Notes under the pieces: generated by a model
The model's database searches: none
What the model saw: the letters and a program-made list of their open reading frames with translations, nothing else
What the model was told of the DNA's origin: nothing
From: SpSt-539 sp964549445
GTDB taxonomy: Bacteria > Planctomycetota > Phycisphaerae > UBA1845 > UTPLA1
Direction of reading: 5' to 3'
DNA length: 64,000 bases
NCBI GenBank assembly: GCA_964549445.1
Contig: CAZJVS010000001.1
Coordinates: 156,718-220,717 of the forward strand
Shown here: piece by piece, positions 34,701 to 43,457 of the stretch
Layout of the letters: every line of letters begins with the position of its first letter
Numbering within the stretch: the first letter of the stretch is position 1
Translations under genes and position numbers: made by a program

Positions 34701-36224
34701 CCAATTTGTCAGCCATGCCTGGGGATCGTCGGTTGCTGAGCGTTTTCGCGGCAGGCCGGCCGAACCACGGAAGCGCGACTCGCCGAGGGTTGCCGCCAGC
34801 TCTTCAACAACGACGAAGTCTCCGACGATATCCTCGACGCCGCGCACAAACAGCTCAACCGGCTCGGACGAGGCGAGCGAAATCGGCGCTTGGGGAGGAG
34901 TTTCCAGACCATCTCCGCTGAACCGCGCCGACCAGACGGTCTTTTCCCGCCCCACTTCGATCCGGCCGTCGAATTGGAGTGCACCGTGAGACGTGGCGAG
35001 CCACTCGGATTTCACCGCCTGCGCCAGGCGCGGCGCGTCAATGCGGCCTGCGATCGCCGCACGAACGGCCTGCTCCCCGCGCAACGACCAGATCATCACC
35101 GGATCGCTCTTCGCGTTGGAATCCGGCTCGCGGCCCGCGTCGACCGCGCGGCCGTGCGCTTCGATTCCGGGCACGCGCACATCCCAGTTCTTCAGTTCGA
35201 GGAGGTCGTACGCGGGTCGCCAGCGTCCGGCCGCCTCAATCGTGGCCTCGTCGAAGTGGATGGCATCTGACTGGCCGCCGGCGAACGAAACGTCCGACAG
35301 CCGCAGCGAGACCGACAGAGACTGATCGAGTTGCGGTCCGATGCTGGCGCGGATTTCCCCACCGCAACGCCCGCTGAGACGAGCAAGCGACATGCCGGGC
35401 AGCATCTGGATGGGGAGCGAACTCAGGTCGATGTCGTTCCAGTGAAGTCGACCGTCGCCACTTAGATCGGTTGCGGCCTTGCCGTCGGCCGAAAGCGTCG
35501 GCAGTACGAGCGCAGCTTCAGTGCCGAACGTCGTCGATGATTTCTGATGCGCGCCGGCGGCGTTGCGAATCTGACGGATCAAGTCGCCCGCGATTCGTAC
35601 GTCGAGGCGGCCCGTGGCGCGATCCAGGCCGAGCCGCACATCGGCGAGATCCAGATCGGTTTGTTCGCCGGAACGCGCGTCGGTGACCTCGACACGCGCA
35701 TCGCGAATGATGATGTCGCGAAGGGGCGGCGGGTCGCCGCCACTCAGCTTGAGCCGTGCCAGGCCGAGTCGGCCGCCGGCATCGATGTCGGCTCGGACGG
35801 TCGGGGCGATCACCTCAAGTGTGCTGATTCCAAGCCCGCAAAGAAGTCGAATCGGGCTGAAGTCGGCGCGGACCTCTCGAATCGAGACGAGTGGCATCGC
35901 CCGATCAGCAGGATCGGAGATCGTGATGCTTCCAAGAACGACACCATCGCCCCAGCCCGCTGTACATCGCCCCACTTCTGCATCGCAAGCCGTCGCTCGG
36001 CGCAACTCCGCGGCGATGCGCGAGCGGATGAAGTTGGTCGGCAGCCACCAAGGAAGCGACCCGTATGCGGAGCCGGCCACCACGAGAAATGCGATCAGCA
36101 GGCGCAGACCGCGCCGAGTGCGACGGACCGCAGGGCGCGGCGGCGCAGGCTCCGGCCGGACCGGCCGGGTGACCGGAATTACATCATCGCTGCTTCGCGT
36201 CATTCCTTCGTGCCAACTCGCCAA
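31701..36224 (-). CDS. Very large AsmA/YhdP-like envelope protein
   Basis: Up to 1507 residues. The listed start is a TTG; an ATG seven codons later (36203) is an alternative. A Pro/Arg-rich cytoplasmic N-terminus and one transmembrane helix ('GLRLLIAFLVVAGSAYGSLPWWL', about 33-55) precede a long beta-rich periplasmic region, beginning 'RSRIAAELRRATACDAEVGRC' and ending with an AsmA-type C-terminus (e.g. 'GAANYPTGTGEMILTDG', 'GVDLLARVSPDLSRIGQGRVALFIKTG'). AsmA/TamB-like proteins bridge the envelope and are linked to lipid transport. That role is inferred from the family. Confidence 0.8.
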   Translation of the reverse strand: MASWHEGMTRSSDDVIPVTRPVRPEPAPPRPAVRRTRRGLRLLIAFLVVAGSAYGSLPWWLPTNFIRSRIAAELRRATACDAEVGRCTAGWGDGVVLGSITISDPADRAMPLVSIREVRADFSPIRLLCGLGISTLEVIAPTVRADIDAGGRLGLARLKLSGGDPPPLRDIIIRDARVEVTDARSGEQTDLDLADVRLGLDRATGRLDVRIAGDLIRQIRNAAGAHQKSSTTFGTEAALVLPTLSADGKAATDLSGDGRLHWNDIDLSSLPIQMLPGMSLARLSGRCGGEIRASIGPQLDQSLSVSLRLSDVSFAGGQSDAIHFDEATIEAAGRWRPAYDLLELKNWDVRVPGIEAHGRAVDAGREPDSNAKSDPVMIWSLRGEQAVRAAIAGRIDAPRLAQAVKSEWLATSHGALQFDGRIEVGREKTVWSARFSGDGLETPPQAPISLASSEPVELFVRGVEDIVGDFVVVEELAATLGESRFRGSAGLPRKRSATDDPQAWLTNWFEKGWIDLAVECDDLVRARDRFPRLRNSPIEIEGPGSAAIWLGVTPHGRVARLSAGLSAAARLIVPGVIEKPVGVPFQVDFASRYGDDPGTLVDLRLTAFGGPGRIESLSDANSYFRFAVRRESLGALPGNLGADESNSAFSIDVAAAIGLKMIGVQHWCALLPALRSALQRPTQPHGPSISGDLSASLMANLRHQSSAGAVWPELYRVSAAVNGDQLAIDTGPGFEKPANELARADLQYWFDRSRERSPHRVQAKISVDGGGLDLRVGLGGGAAEFDAGLDATDVVRLARHADWSERLVASQRLSGAAKGRIRYAESPEGGERTIALDLTQLGIAGIQDGRQSKSSVASDFSKRPGVPCRLEASFRLARPNPNIESADSNPLRWDVVRLNAVLAASELNAPRGSVLFDHQFESRVLQALADGRPESLIASDAGWRAQLSADATLVADDNLRSLTSPRNQGPGRLTVDGRCRATMNVDASPRMVRLSGRADAAGLGIGLNGSIAKRSGSPASLAWDLELHAAERRAGIEPLARLVARDLSLDLAAGRVSARGEAALNTKVRANSSFPNRVRSASIDATFAYTDLSTLVRDGMNSLPGGWRLDRLAGGAAGNLSISFDGNAWRLEPSDFAGRNLVADIRPPGATVAAPVRLDGRVAFDQVSARTDGIDVDVGQTRVRIAGDVRDFSEGAKGEVILSGANLDAIEFRKWLAGPPSNNPTTLMRALLDYLRKCDVRLTAHFAHALFDGFTADTTFPVDELSVDASVNASRVDTSFACAANDGWVRGSWKLPLDVSDPFFDLEYEARDLTAEKNTRPLVEAFFPGLAVRGRVTLVDQSHQRLIAPSGAANYPTGTGEMILTDGMTVGRAAPLWVTRIFPGLNLASFEFTEMINRFEKLADGTHNNHMTFFGSYYHLYVDGYSKADGEIRYEVGVDLLARVSPDLSRIGQGRVALFIKTGRIRNGILEDEVVSYLTPVQVTEKILSNNVLTVAYYAVKKQVTGL

Positions 36225-36388
36225 GCCGAGTCGTCATATCGACAAGTGACGGGCCGCATTCTATCCGCCGGACCGGGGTTGTTGTTAGCTTTAACGTCAT
36301 CGCGGCCTCGACTAAACTCGCACCGAGCCCTCCACGGTTGGAGGGTTGGGGGCGCGGTCCAGTTACCCGCCCGCTGTGTGAGGATTCA

Positions 36389-37354
36389 ATGAAGCGCGTT
36401 CTCTCAGGAATTCAGCCGTCCGGCAAGCTGCACCTCGGCAACTATTTCGGAGCGATGAAGCAGCACATCGACGACCAGAACAACTTCGATTCGTTTATTT
36501 TCATCGCCAATTACCACGCCCTGACCACCATTCAGGACGCGGAGCGGCTTCGCCAGCTCACTCACGACGTCGCCCTCGACTATCTCGCTCTCGGCCTCGA
36601 GCCGAAGAAGGCATGCCTTTTCCGTCAGTCCGACGTTCCGGAGGTCACCGAACTGAGCTGGATCCTGTCAACGGTTACCGGCATGGGATTGTTGGAACGT
36701 GCGCACTCGTACAAGGACAAAGTCGCGAAGGGAATTTCCGCGTCCGTCGGGTTGTTCACCTATCCGATCCTCATGGCCGCCGACATCCTCATCTACCGTT
36801 CGCACCTTGTTCCGGTCGGCAAGGATCAGGTTCAGCATATCGAGATGACGCAGGACATGGCGGGCTACTTCAACAACACCTACGGCCGTGAAGTCTTCGT
36901 TCGCCCCGAACCGAAGCTGAACGAGGCCGCGATCGTTCCCGGTGTCGATGGCCAGAAGATGAGCAAGAGCTACGGCAACACGATCGAGCTGTTCGAGGAT
37001 GCGAAGTCGGCGAAGAAGAAGATCATGTCGATCAAGACCGACAGCACGCCGGTCGACCAGGCAAAGGACCCGTCGACGTGTAATGTCTTCGCGCTGCTGA
37101 AGCTGTTCGCGAGCGCCGAGGAGTTGTCAGAATGGGATCAGCGCTATCGCAAACCCGGCATGGGGTACGGTGACGCGAAGAAGCGACTGGCGGAGCTGTT
37201 CGAGGAGCGCTTCGGCCCGGCACGGGACAAGCGGGCCGCTCTCGCGAACAATCCGTCATACGTCGGCGACGTCCTGAAGGAATCCGGCCGTCGGGCGCGA
37301 GCGGAAGCCGAGAAGACCATGCATGACGTACGAAAGGCGTGCGGGATCTCGTAA
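36389..37354 (+). CDS. trpS: Tryptophanyl-tRNA synthetase
   Basis: 321 residues from ATG 36389, preceded by GAGG. Class I synthetase with the HIGH-type motif 'PSGKLHLGNYFGA' and 'GQKMSKSYGNTIELF' (KMSKS). Charges tRNA-Trp. Divergent from the AsmA-like gene. The C-terminal 'DVLKESGRRARAEAEKTMHDVRKACG' is typical. Slightly earlier starts in frame are unlikely because the family begins at 'MKRVLSGIQPSG'. Confidence 0.97.
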   Translation: MKRVLSGIQPSGKLHLGNYFGAMKQHIDDQNNFDSFIFIANYHALTTIQDAERLRQLTHDVALDYLALGLEPKKACLFRQSDVPEVTELSWILSTVTGMGLLERAHSYKDKVAKGISASVGLFTYPILMAADILIYRSHLVPVGKDQVQHIEMTQDMAGYFNNTYGREVFVRPEPKLNEAAIVPGVDGQKMSKSYGNTIELFEDAKSAKKKIMSIKTDSTPVDQAKDPSTCNVFALLKLFASAEELSEWDQRYRKPGMGYGDAKKRLAELFEERFGPARDKRAALANNPSYVGDVLKESGRRARAEAEKTMHDVRKACGIS

Positions 37355-37682
37355 TCGCACTCGCGCCCAGAGTATTTGAGAATGACCAGAGGAGCGCGCA
37401 GGCCCGACTGAGACGAACGTCAGCCGGGCGGGCGCGCCGGCACAGCAATCGGTTTCATCATGCCAGAATGTCGGCAATCGGTGCGAGGAATCGCACGGCG
37501 ATATCGCTCACCGGACCGACGATGAACAGTTGAAACGTCTGGAGGGGCGCCCAGCATGACATGGCACGTCTCCTATTCGCCAAGCCGGCTGCAAGTCCGG
37601 GTCCGTCGCGGCGGCCGTTCCGCCGCTCCATCCGGCCGTCGAGCAGCAGCCACGGCTGACATTATGAGTACCCCGCCGGCGC
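37355..37682. other. 328-bp spacer between trpS and PEP-CTERM gene
   Basis: Apart from the possible 34-residue minus-strand gene at 37458-37562, no feature is visible. Both neighbouring stops face it. No classical terminator with a T-run is seen for trpS. Confidence 0.6.
37458..37562 (-). CDS. Possible 34-residue hydrophobic small protein
   Basis: ATG at 37560-37562 with GGAGA six bases upstream, encoding 'MSCWAPLQTFQLFIVGPVSD' and continuing hydrophobic to a TGA. It looks like a single amphipathic or membrane helix. It lies about 120 bp downstream of the PEP-CTERM gene on the same strand. Coding is supported only by the ribosome site and hydrophobic pattern. Confidence 0.25.
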   Translation of the reverse strand: MSCWAPLQTFQLFIVGPVSDIAVRFLAPIADILA

Positions 37683-38369
37683 TCAAATCTTCCACATGCG
37701 ACGCGAAGCCAACCCGAAGGCGACAACGAGCAAGCCGATAGACGCGGGCTCAGGAGTGGCAATTCCGAAGGCTTCGATCCGAAAATTGCCCGTCGTTCCG
37801 AAGCTCTCCATCGCCCCCCACTGCTCGGGCGGGATCGAAACGAGATCTGTCGGGTCAAGCTCCGCGGCGAAACCCACATACGAACGGTTTGCAAACGAGG
37901 GTGCGGTTGTATCCAGCGCGCCGACGAACTTTCCAACGGTTGTCGTGTTTTGGAGGAGCACGGCGGCCACCAAAGTCCCCTGGATCAGCGTCGGCGGAAT
38001 TGCGTAGTCATTCAGCGTATTGGTGTTGGCGTTCGCAATTACGCTGTTCAGGGAATACTTGAGTATGGCATCCTGCGGGGATCCGCCGTCCAGGTCCTCA
38101 TAGAGCAGAATCGAAACCGGCAGTCCATTCAATGCCGACGGACCGCCGACGCGTCCGTACGCGACGCGAATCGAGTTGATGTATTCACTCCCGGACGCAA
38201 CCGGAAACGTGTTCATCCAGACCATGCTCTCCTGCGGATCGACGCCGATCGTCAGCTCGGCCGCACCATCGGTGATGGAATAGAGCGAATCGGCCCATGT
38301 CGTAGGCGGCGCGAAATACGTTGCGAGAAGCGTCGCCGCAATCAGAAATAAGCGAAGTCCGACTCCCAT
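37683..38369 (-). CDS. PEP-CTERM sorting-signal exported protein
   Basis: 228 residues from the ATG at 38367-38369 (AAAAGGAG six bases upstream). Signal peptide at residues 1-26 ('LFLIAATLLATYFAPPTTWA'). The mature part is beta-rich ('SILLYEDLDGGSPQDAILKYSL'). The C-terminus has 'TPEPASIGLLVVAFGLASRR', that is, a PEP motif, a transmembrane helix and a basic end, so it should be processed by an exosortase. No exosortase gene is in the window. Substrate or surface function is unknown. Confidence 0.9.
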   Translation of the reverse strand: MGVGLRLFLIAATLLATYFAPPTTWADSLYSITDGAAELTIGVDPQESMVWMNTFPVASGSEYINSIRVAYGRVGGPSALNGLPVSILLYEDLDGGSPQDAILKYSLNSVIANANTNTLNDYAIPPTLIQGTLVAAVLLQNTTTVGKFVGALDTTAPSFANRSYVGFAAELDPTDLVSIPPEQWGAMESFGTTGNFRIEAFGIATPEPASIGLLVVAFGLASRRMWKI

Positions 38370-38639
38370 GATATGCTCCTTTTGCGAGTGATCGCCCCGT
38401 ATGGACCCGCGTTGGCAACTTGCGTCACGGCAAGGGTCCATATGCCATCGATCGTACGGGCTGAGCCGAGCGTGACGCTTCCAAGATCTTGCTCTCGGGA
38501 CGGAATTCCGGGTTGCAAGACGTTCAGTCGAGAGATGACCGAATTGACCTCGACGGAGGCAGACCTGCATTCCTACGATTGAGCGGTCGATCATCGAGGA
38601 CGCGCTACGGTTACTCAGTCGCAACAATCCGGACCTCGC

Positions 38640-39506
38640 GTGATTTTTCAGGGTGATGTGGTCATCCTGGGCGAGACGCGAGTCGATCGTCACGATTCGT
38701 CGTTTCGTCGGGAGATCGTGGCCGACGTTTGGCCGAACATCGCATTTCCGCGTGCGCCGATCGGCATCCAGCACGCCGACGCCGAGCCGGTGCTGGGCGA
38801 TGCGAACAATGTCATTCTGTTTTCGGTTGGACGCCCCTATCGCCGAATAAGCGTCGAACAGCGTGGGTCCTGGACGGAGTGGATCGAAGTCCGCCCGGAC
38901 GTGCTCGCGGAAATGGTGCGAGAGTATGAGCCGCGCGCGTCGGCGACGAGCTCAGCTCCTTTTCAGCTTGGACGCGCGCCGACGCCGGATCACGCATTTC
39001 TGATTCATCGCCGGGCTCGCGAAAACCTTCGCTCCGCTGTTGCTGCCGACGGAGCCGAACTCGAGGAGACCGCGCTGAGCGTCGCCGCCGAAATCGTGGC
39101 GGCGGGCTTTGCGGCGCTGGGCATACCTCGCCGCGCTGAACCACGTCGAAACAGTCGCCGACAACGGCAGATCGCATACGACGTTCAGGCCCTGCTGAAT
39201 CACCAACTCGAACGAGCACTGCGGCTGTCCGAGATCAGCCAGGCGCTGGACGTTTCGCCGTTTCACCTCTGTCGCGTCTTCCGCGAGCAGACCGGCCTCC
39301 CGATCCATCGCTACCGCAACCGGCTTCGCTTGCGTGCGGCGCTGGAGCGGATTGCGGAGAAGAACACTCGCATGCTGGACGTCGCGCTGGACCTCGGCTT
39401 TGCAAGCGAGGCCCATTTTTCGGATGCGTTTTACGCGGCATTCGGAATGCGGCCGACAGAGTACCGGCGGAGCATCTCTGGACGCCGGGACCGCCGTCCC
39501 GGCTGA
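38640..39506 (+). CDS. AraC-family transcriptional regulator
   Basis: 288 residues from GTG 38640. The N-terminal half (about 1-180) is a beta-rich possible effector domain ('FQGDVVILGETRVDRHDSSFRR', 'GDANNVILFSVGRPYRRI'). The C-terminal AraC DNA-binding domain has both helix-turn-helix units: 'LRLSEISQALDVSPFHLCRVF' region and 'TRMLDVALDLGFASEAHFSD', ending 'FGMRPTEYRR'. The start is not well supported by a ribosome site. It is divergent from the PEP-CTERM gene. Target genes are unknown. Confidence 0.93.
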   Translation: MIFQGDVVILGETRVDRHDSSFRREIVADVWPNIAFPRAPIGIQHADAEPVLGDANNVILFSVGRPYRRISVEQRGSWTEWIEVRPDVLAEMVREYEPRASATSSAPFQLGRAPTPDHAFLIHRRARENLRSAVAADGAELEETALSVAAEIVAAGFAALGIPRRAEPRRNSRRQRQIAYDVQALLNHQLERALRLSEISQALDVSPFHLCRVFREQTGLPIHRYRNRLRLRAALERIAEKNTRMLDVALDLGFASEAHFSDAFYAAFGMRPTEYRRSISGRRDRRPG

Positions 39507-39528
39507 CGGCCAAGCAATCCACGGAATC

Positions 39529-39849
39529 CTACGACGGAGCGTTCGCGTCGCCATGCTTCTCTGCGGGAGCGTAGCGGGGCGAGACTGCGACGTAGGGTTT
39601 GCCGAATAGTTTCTTCACCAGGATGACTTCGCCCATGTCGTTCCCCTCAATGACATGCCCGACCCATTGGAGGACATACCCCCCCACCAACAAGAACGTC
39701 GGCCGCCACCACAAGTCCCACCGCGATTCGGCGAGTTGCCAAATCGCCAGCGGAATGAACGCGATCGTCATCGGAATACCGATCACGTGCAGCACGAGCG
39801 ACACCGGATTGCGATGCCGTTCAAACCAATTGCTCAGCCAACCCGGCAT
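39529..39849 (-). CDS. DUF962 (Mpo1-like) membrane protein
   Basis: 106 residues. 'WFERHRNPVSLVLHVIGIPM' is the signature of the DUF962/Mpo1 family. Two transmembrane segments (about 18-38 and 49-65) follow, then 'GHVIEGNDMGEVILVKKLFGKP'. Mpo1 of yeast is an iron-dependent dioxygenase of 2-hydroxy fatty acids; whether this bacterial protein shares that is uncertain. AGGAG lies before the ATG, and it is 8 bp downstream of the RNase HII-like gene. Confidence 0.88.
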   Translation of the reverse strand: MPGWLSNWFERHRNPVSLVLHVIGIPMTIAFIPLAIWQLAESRWDLWWRPTFLLVGGYVLQWVGHVIEGNDMGEVILVKKLFGKPYVAVSPRYAPAEKHGDANAPS

Positions 39850-39857
39850 TCGGGCTC

Positions 39858-40829
39858 CTATTGGATGCGCACAAGTTGCTGGGTGTCAATTCCGAGCCGC
39901 GGCAGATGCGGCCGGATTTGTTCGATGAACCGCATGCCGTCGGTGTAGTAGCCGGCCGTCGCCGCGATGCCCGGCGCTTCGGCCTGCCAGTAACGATTGA
40001 ACGCCCGCATGAACAGCTCGCGGACATATTTACTGATAATGCTTGCCAGCGCCACCGGCATGTACTGCGACTCGCCCTCCTGCGAGAAGCGAATCCGCCA
40101 CGGCGCCGCCGACGATCGCAACTCGTATGCGCTGGTACTCTCTGTCTCTTCGATGACCACCAGTCGGCGGTCCTCGAACGATTGCATCAATAATCGGCCG
40201 TAGTGGCCGCGGGCGCCCTGTTTGTCAGCGAAAATGAACAGCGGTTGGTCTGGAAACGCGTCGGCCACGCGCTGCATGAGCCGCACCGTCTGGCCAAAGA
40301 GCACGACGGCCTTATTCCGCGTTGCGCCGACCAGCCGGTTGTAGTGGCCTTCCAGCAGCGGCTCGCAGAACAGGCCAGCCAGCGAAACTGCGTTTGCCTC
40401 GCCGTCGCGTCGCAGCTTCGCCCCTGCGAGTCGAACGCCGCCGACATCTGCCTCCAGCGGCACGGGCCAACATAGCGCTCGATACCACGCATATCCGTCG
40501 CAGGCATCGCGTCCGCCCGGCCAGAGCATCGCCAGCAACGCGGCCGCATCGGGCGGCGCGCCGCGCCAGGCCGAAAAAGCCGCCAGCGCCGAGCGTTCCA
40601 GTGCCGCGATGCCTTCCTTTCGCTGATAGAGCTTCTTGCTATCGACGACGGCCACGCGCCGATCGCGCGGCCGCGGCTTAGACGAGACGCTCGCCTTCAA
40701 GACCTGCCAAAGCGATGCGTCGGCAAGTGAAAGCGGAACCTCGAATGCGGCCGCACTGACCACAAGCGGGCCGAGCACCGGCCCGTAGCCCGCCTCGTCG
40801 ATGCCAACAACGATTGCGCGATCCGTCAT
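39858..40829 (-). CDS. Ribonuclease HII-like protein, long divergent form
   Basis: 323 residues against about 200 for typical RNase HII. The N-terminal 'VVGIDEAGYGPVLGPLVVSA' matches the catalytic DEAG block, followed by 'VVDSKKLY'. The third acidic position may be 'IFADKQGARGHYG', and the last block is 'ASIISKYVRELFM', with Glu where Asp is usual. Extra segments are inserted between blocks. It probably cleaves RNA in RNA-DNA hybrids, but the divergence leaves activity unproven. A housekeeping rnhB may exist elsewhere. It is in an operon with the DUF962 gene. Confidence 0.85.
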   Translation of the reverse strand: MTDRAIVVGIDEAGYGPVLGPLVVSAAAFEVPLSLADASLWQVLKASVSSKPRPRDRRVAVVDSKKLYQRKEGIAALERSALAAFSAWRGAPPDAAALLAMLWPGGRDACDGYAWYRALCWPVPLEADVGGVRLAGAKLRRDGEANAVSLAGLFCEPLLEGHYNRLVGATRNKAVVLFGQTVRLMQRVADAFPDQPLFIFADKQGARGHYGRLLMQSFEDRRLVVIEETESTSAYELRSSAAPWRIRFSQEGESQYMPVALASIISKYVRELFMRAFNRYWQAEAPGIAATAGYYTDGMRFIEQIRPHLPRLGIDTQQLVRIQ

Positions 40830-40881
40830 CGGTCGGAATGATGCCGCATGCGCGCGGGTCCTGCAATCGACGATCGGACAA

Positions 40882-42225
40882 TCAGTGGTTCGCCCACCGC
40901 GTCTTGTGGAACGCGAGGCGATAACGAAAGAGCCAGAAAAGCATCAGCAAGATGTTGCCCGAGAACAGAAGCGTGGGCTCGGGGACGAGGCCCAAGAAAA
41001 CACTGCGCAGGAGCGGTCGCATCGTGTACTGCCACCAGGCGGAGCTCCCCCAGAAAATTCCAAATGTGACGGCCGCGCCGTCAAACATGCAAAACGCCAG
41101 CAGATATGCCGTCTCATAGGCGATGATCTTCCGAAACCAGTCCGAGGACGAGAAGTCGCGGCGGATGATCCATGCTGACGCAGCAATGGCGGCGATGAGA
41201 CGATGCGTGCCCCAACCGGCGAAGACGGCCAGGAGCGTGAACAGCGTGGGGATGGAGATGATATCCCAACCGATCGACCGCACTGACAGGATGCCGCAGA
41301 CAAACATCCAGCACCAAGCGCCGCAACCAATCGCGAGAAAGATCCCGTGGCGAAAACGTTCGGCGCGCTTGCCGCCATCGGACATCGTCAGAGTGCTATA
41401 GAAACGTGCTGGATGAAAAAGTACGGCTGCCACCGTCGCCAGCCAGGCGGCCAGTCCGCCGCCGCGCTCGAAAGGCGTACCTGGGCGAGCCGCGCCGCGT
41501 TCAAGCGAATGGCAAGCATCGATGCCACACTCCGGGCAGAGTCCGTTGTTCGGAACGTGGGTGAGATCGTATCCACAGCGCTCGCAACGTGGAGCAATGG
41601 GCGCGGAGACCTGCGGCCCGCGGGCTTGACGAGCAGTCCGGTCACCCCAGGCAATCAGCAAGAGAATCGTGCTCAGGATCATGCACGGGAAAAAAAGTCC
41701 GAGTCCGTTGTCGAACACGCTCGATCCGCGCAAATCGGCATGAATGGCCGGTATGACCATCAGTCCGTGAACGCCGGCCAGCAGCACAATAGCGATCAGG
41801 GCCGCAACGGCGACTCGAAATCCGTTTCGGATTGTTCGAGTGAACGGCCCGCCCGCGTCGACTTCGGGAATCAACAGGAAGGCAATCAATAGGAGCAAAA
41901 CGACAGCGAGCGGAGTGGCGATCATGAAGATCAACTGGTCCGGAGAAGTGTCGCTGGTCGCATGCCATTCCTGCCAGACCTGCGTCATCGATTTTTCAAC
42001 GACGCTCGGGCGGGCGAACACGGTCGGATTCCCAGCCGGGTTCGAAGTTGGGGTTTGCGCCCGCAACCAGTCCTGCCGGACCGTGGAGCCCCAGATTGCC
42101 AGGGCGGTGATAGTTGTTGGCACGGCGAGGACAGCAAGCACCGCGACCAGGGCAAAGACCGGCGGTCGCATCGCCAGCATCCGCTTTGCAACGCTCGACG
42201 GAGCGAGAAAGCTTAGCCAGCCCAC
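40882..42225 (-). CDS. Multi-helix membrane protein with a zinc ribbon
   Basis: 447 residues. About four N-terminal helices ('FALVAVLAVLAVPTTITALAI' and following) are separated from about five C-terminal helices by a cytoplasmic zinc ribbon 'CERCGYDLTHVPNNGLCPEC' (C-x2-C ... C-x2-C, about residue 220). Membrane proteins with such a ribbon are common in planctomycetes and uncharacterised. No catalytic motif is seen. Confidence 0.8.
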   Translation of the reverse strand: MGWLSFLAPSSVAKRMLAMRPPVFALVAVLAVLAVPTTITALAIWGSTVRQDWLRAQTPTSNPAGNPTVFARPSVVEKSMTQVWQEWHATSDTSPDQLIFMIATPLAVVLLLLIAFLLIPEVDAGGPFTRTIRNGFRVAVAALIAIVLLAGVHGLMVIPAIHADLRGSSVFDNGLGLFFPCMILSTILLLIAWGDRTARQARGPQVSAPIAPRCERCGYDLTHVPNNGLCPECGIDACHSLERGAARPGTPFERGGGLAAWLATVAAVLFHPARFYSTLTMSDGGKRAERFRHGIFLAIGCGAWCWMFVCGILSVRSIGWDIISIPTLFTLLAVFAGWGTHRLIAAIAASAWIIRRDFSSSDWFRKIIAYETAYLLAFCMFDGAAVTFGIFWGSSAWWQYTMRPLLRSVFLGLVPEPTLLFSGNILLMLFWLFRYRLAFHKTRWANH

Positions 42226-42301
42226 GGGTTGAATCTCGAATGGGATGAGTTGATCGGCCCTGCTAAACGCTCGGGCGGAATTGTGAAGCGTGCGGTGGCG
42301 A

Positions 42302-43372
42302 TCATTTGTACTGCTTCATGAACGCCACCCCTGAGACGCCCTGCGCCGGATCGACGTAGGGCAGAACCTTCCAGCCGAAGAACTCCGGATCGCGGCCGGT
42401 GGCTACGCTGTGACCGACGACCGTCCCGAGGACAGCGCCGAACAGCACGTCACTCATGTAGTGCTCGTGATCGTCAAGGCGTTCGATCGCAACGAGCGTG
42501 CCGAGTCCGTAAAGCGGAACGCCGACGAGTGGGCCGTAGGCCTCATTCATAACCGTCGCGAAACAGAACGAACTCGATGTATGTCCGCTGGGAAATGTGC
42601 CCCATTCGCCATTCGGAGCGCGGTCCCAGGTCGCCGTCTGACCGACCATGGTGGAGATTCCGTTGATGATCAACGCGCTGAAAAGGGCCTTGCTGACCTG
42701 GTAGGTTTTCTCGTCCTGAATCTGCTCGCCCAGGAGGTACATTCCGCCCGCGACAGCGAAATGAGTTCCCGGGTTACCGAGTGCACCGAACGTGTCGCGC
42801 CAACCCTTGGAAAACGTGTGGCTGTGTTCGTAATGGTTCTCGACGGACTTGTCCGGCCCCGTTTGCTGAACGGCGAGCGCTCCGCCATAGCTGACGCCGA
42901 GAATCGCGAGGTTCACCGGGTTGGCATAGACCCGCTTGGTGTCGCGCCACAAATCCGGGGCCATCGTCTTGAGATCGCGCTTTGCGTTTTCCTTGAAGGT
43001 CGGAAGTAGTGGACGATAGGCCCACTTCTCGGCCCGCTCGATGGCGCTCTGATCGTCGGCGCTTGGCGTCTCGGTGGCCCCCCCCTCTGCGGCGAGGTCG
43101 GTGAGTGAGAATGTCGGAGGCGAATCGTGGCCACCGCCCGGCATGCCCGATTCGTCGATCGTTCCGCCGGCACGCTGCGATCGCCAGGTCAGTCGATAGG
43201 TCGGCTCGGTCTCTGTCGTCATCTTCGCCGCATCGGCCATGCGCGTGCGCTCGAGTGCACCCAAGCGCTGCCTGACTTCGCCATCGGAAATCGAGGTGCT
43301 GTGGGGCATGCAGCCGACGACAACGGCCGTGAAGCAGCAAGAGAGGCAAGCCCAGCTGAGTTTCGCGCCCAT
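42302..43372 (-). CDS. PAP2-family phosphatase lipoprotein
   Basis: 356 residues from the ATG at 43370-43372, which has GGAGG six bases upstream. The signal ends in a lipobox ('AVVVGC', Cys about 21). The C-terminal half has the phosphatidic-acid-phosphatase motifs 'PSGHTSSSF' and 'RLDDHEHYMSDVLFGAVLG' (R...H...SD). It likely dephosphorylates a lipid phosphate in the envelope. The N-terminal 150 residues are polar and not family-specific. The longer upstream frame has no support. Confidence 0.9.
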   Translation of the reverse strand: MGAKLSWACLSCCFTAVVVGCMPHSTSISDGEVRQRLGALERTRMADAAKMTTETEPTYRLTWRSQRAGGTIDESGMPGGGHDSPPTFSLTDLAAEGGATETPSADDQSAIERAEKWAYRPLLPTFKENAKRDLKTMAPDLWRDTKRVYANPVNLAILGVSYGGALAVQQTGPDKSVENHYEHSHTFSKGWRDTFGALGNPGTHFAVAGGMYLLGEQIQDEKTYQVSKALFSALIINGISTMVGQTATWDRAPNGEWGTFPSGHTSSSFCFATVMNEAYGPLVGVPLYGLGTLVAIERLDDHEHYMSDVLFGAVLGTVVGHSVATGRDPEFFGWKVLPYVDPAQGVSGVAFMKQYK

Positions 43373-43457
43373 GACATACCTCCGTGTATGGACTGACCGC
43401 GCGATGAGGATACCTACTCTTTCATCGGCCGCCAGCCCCGCGGAGCGATGCTGGAAG

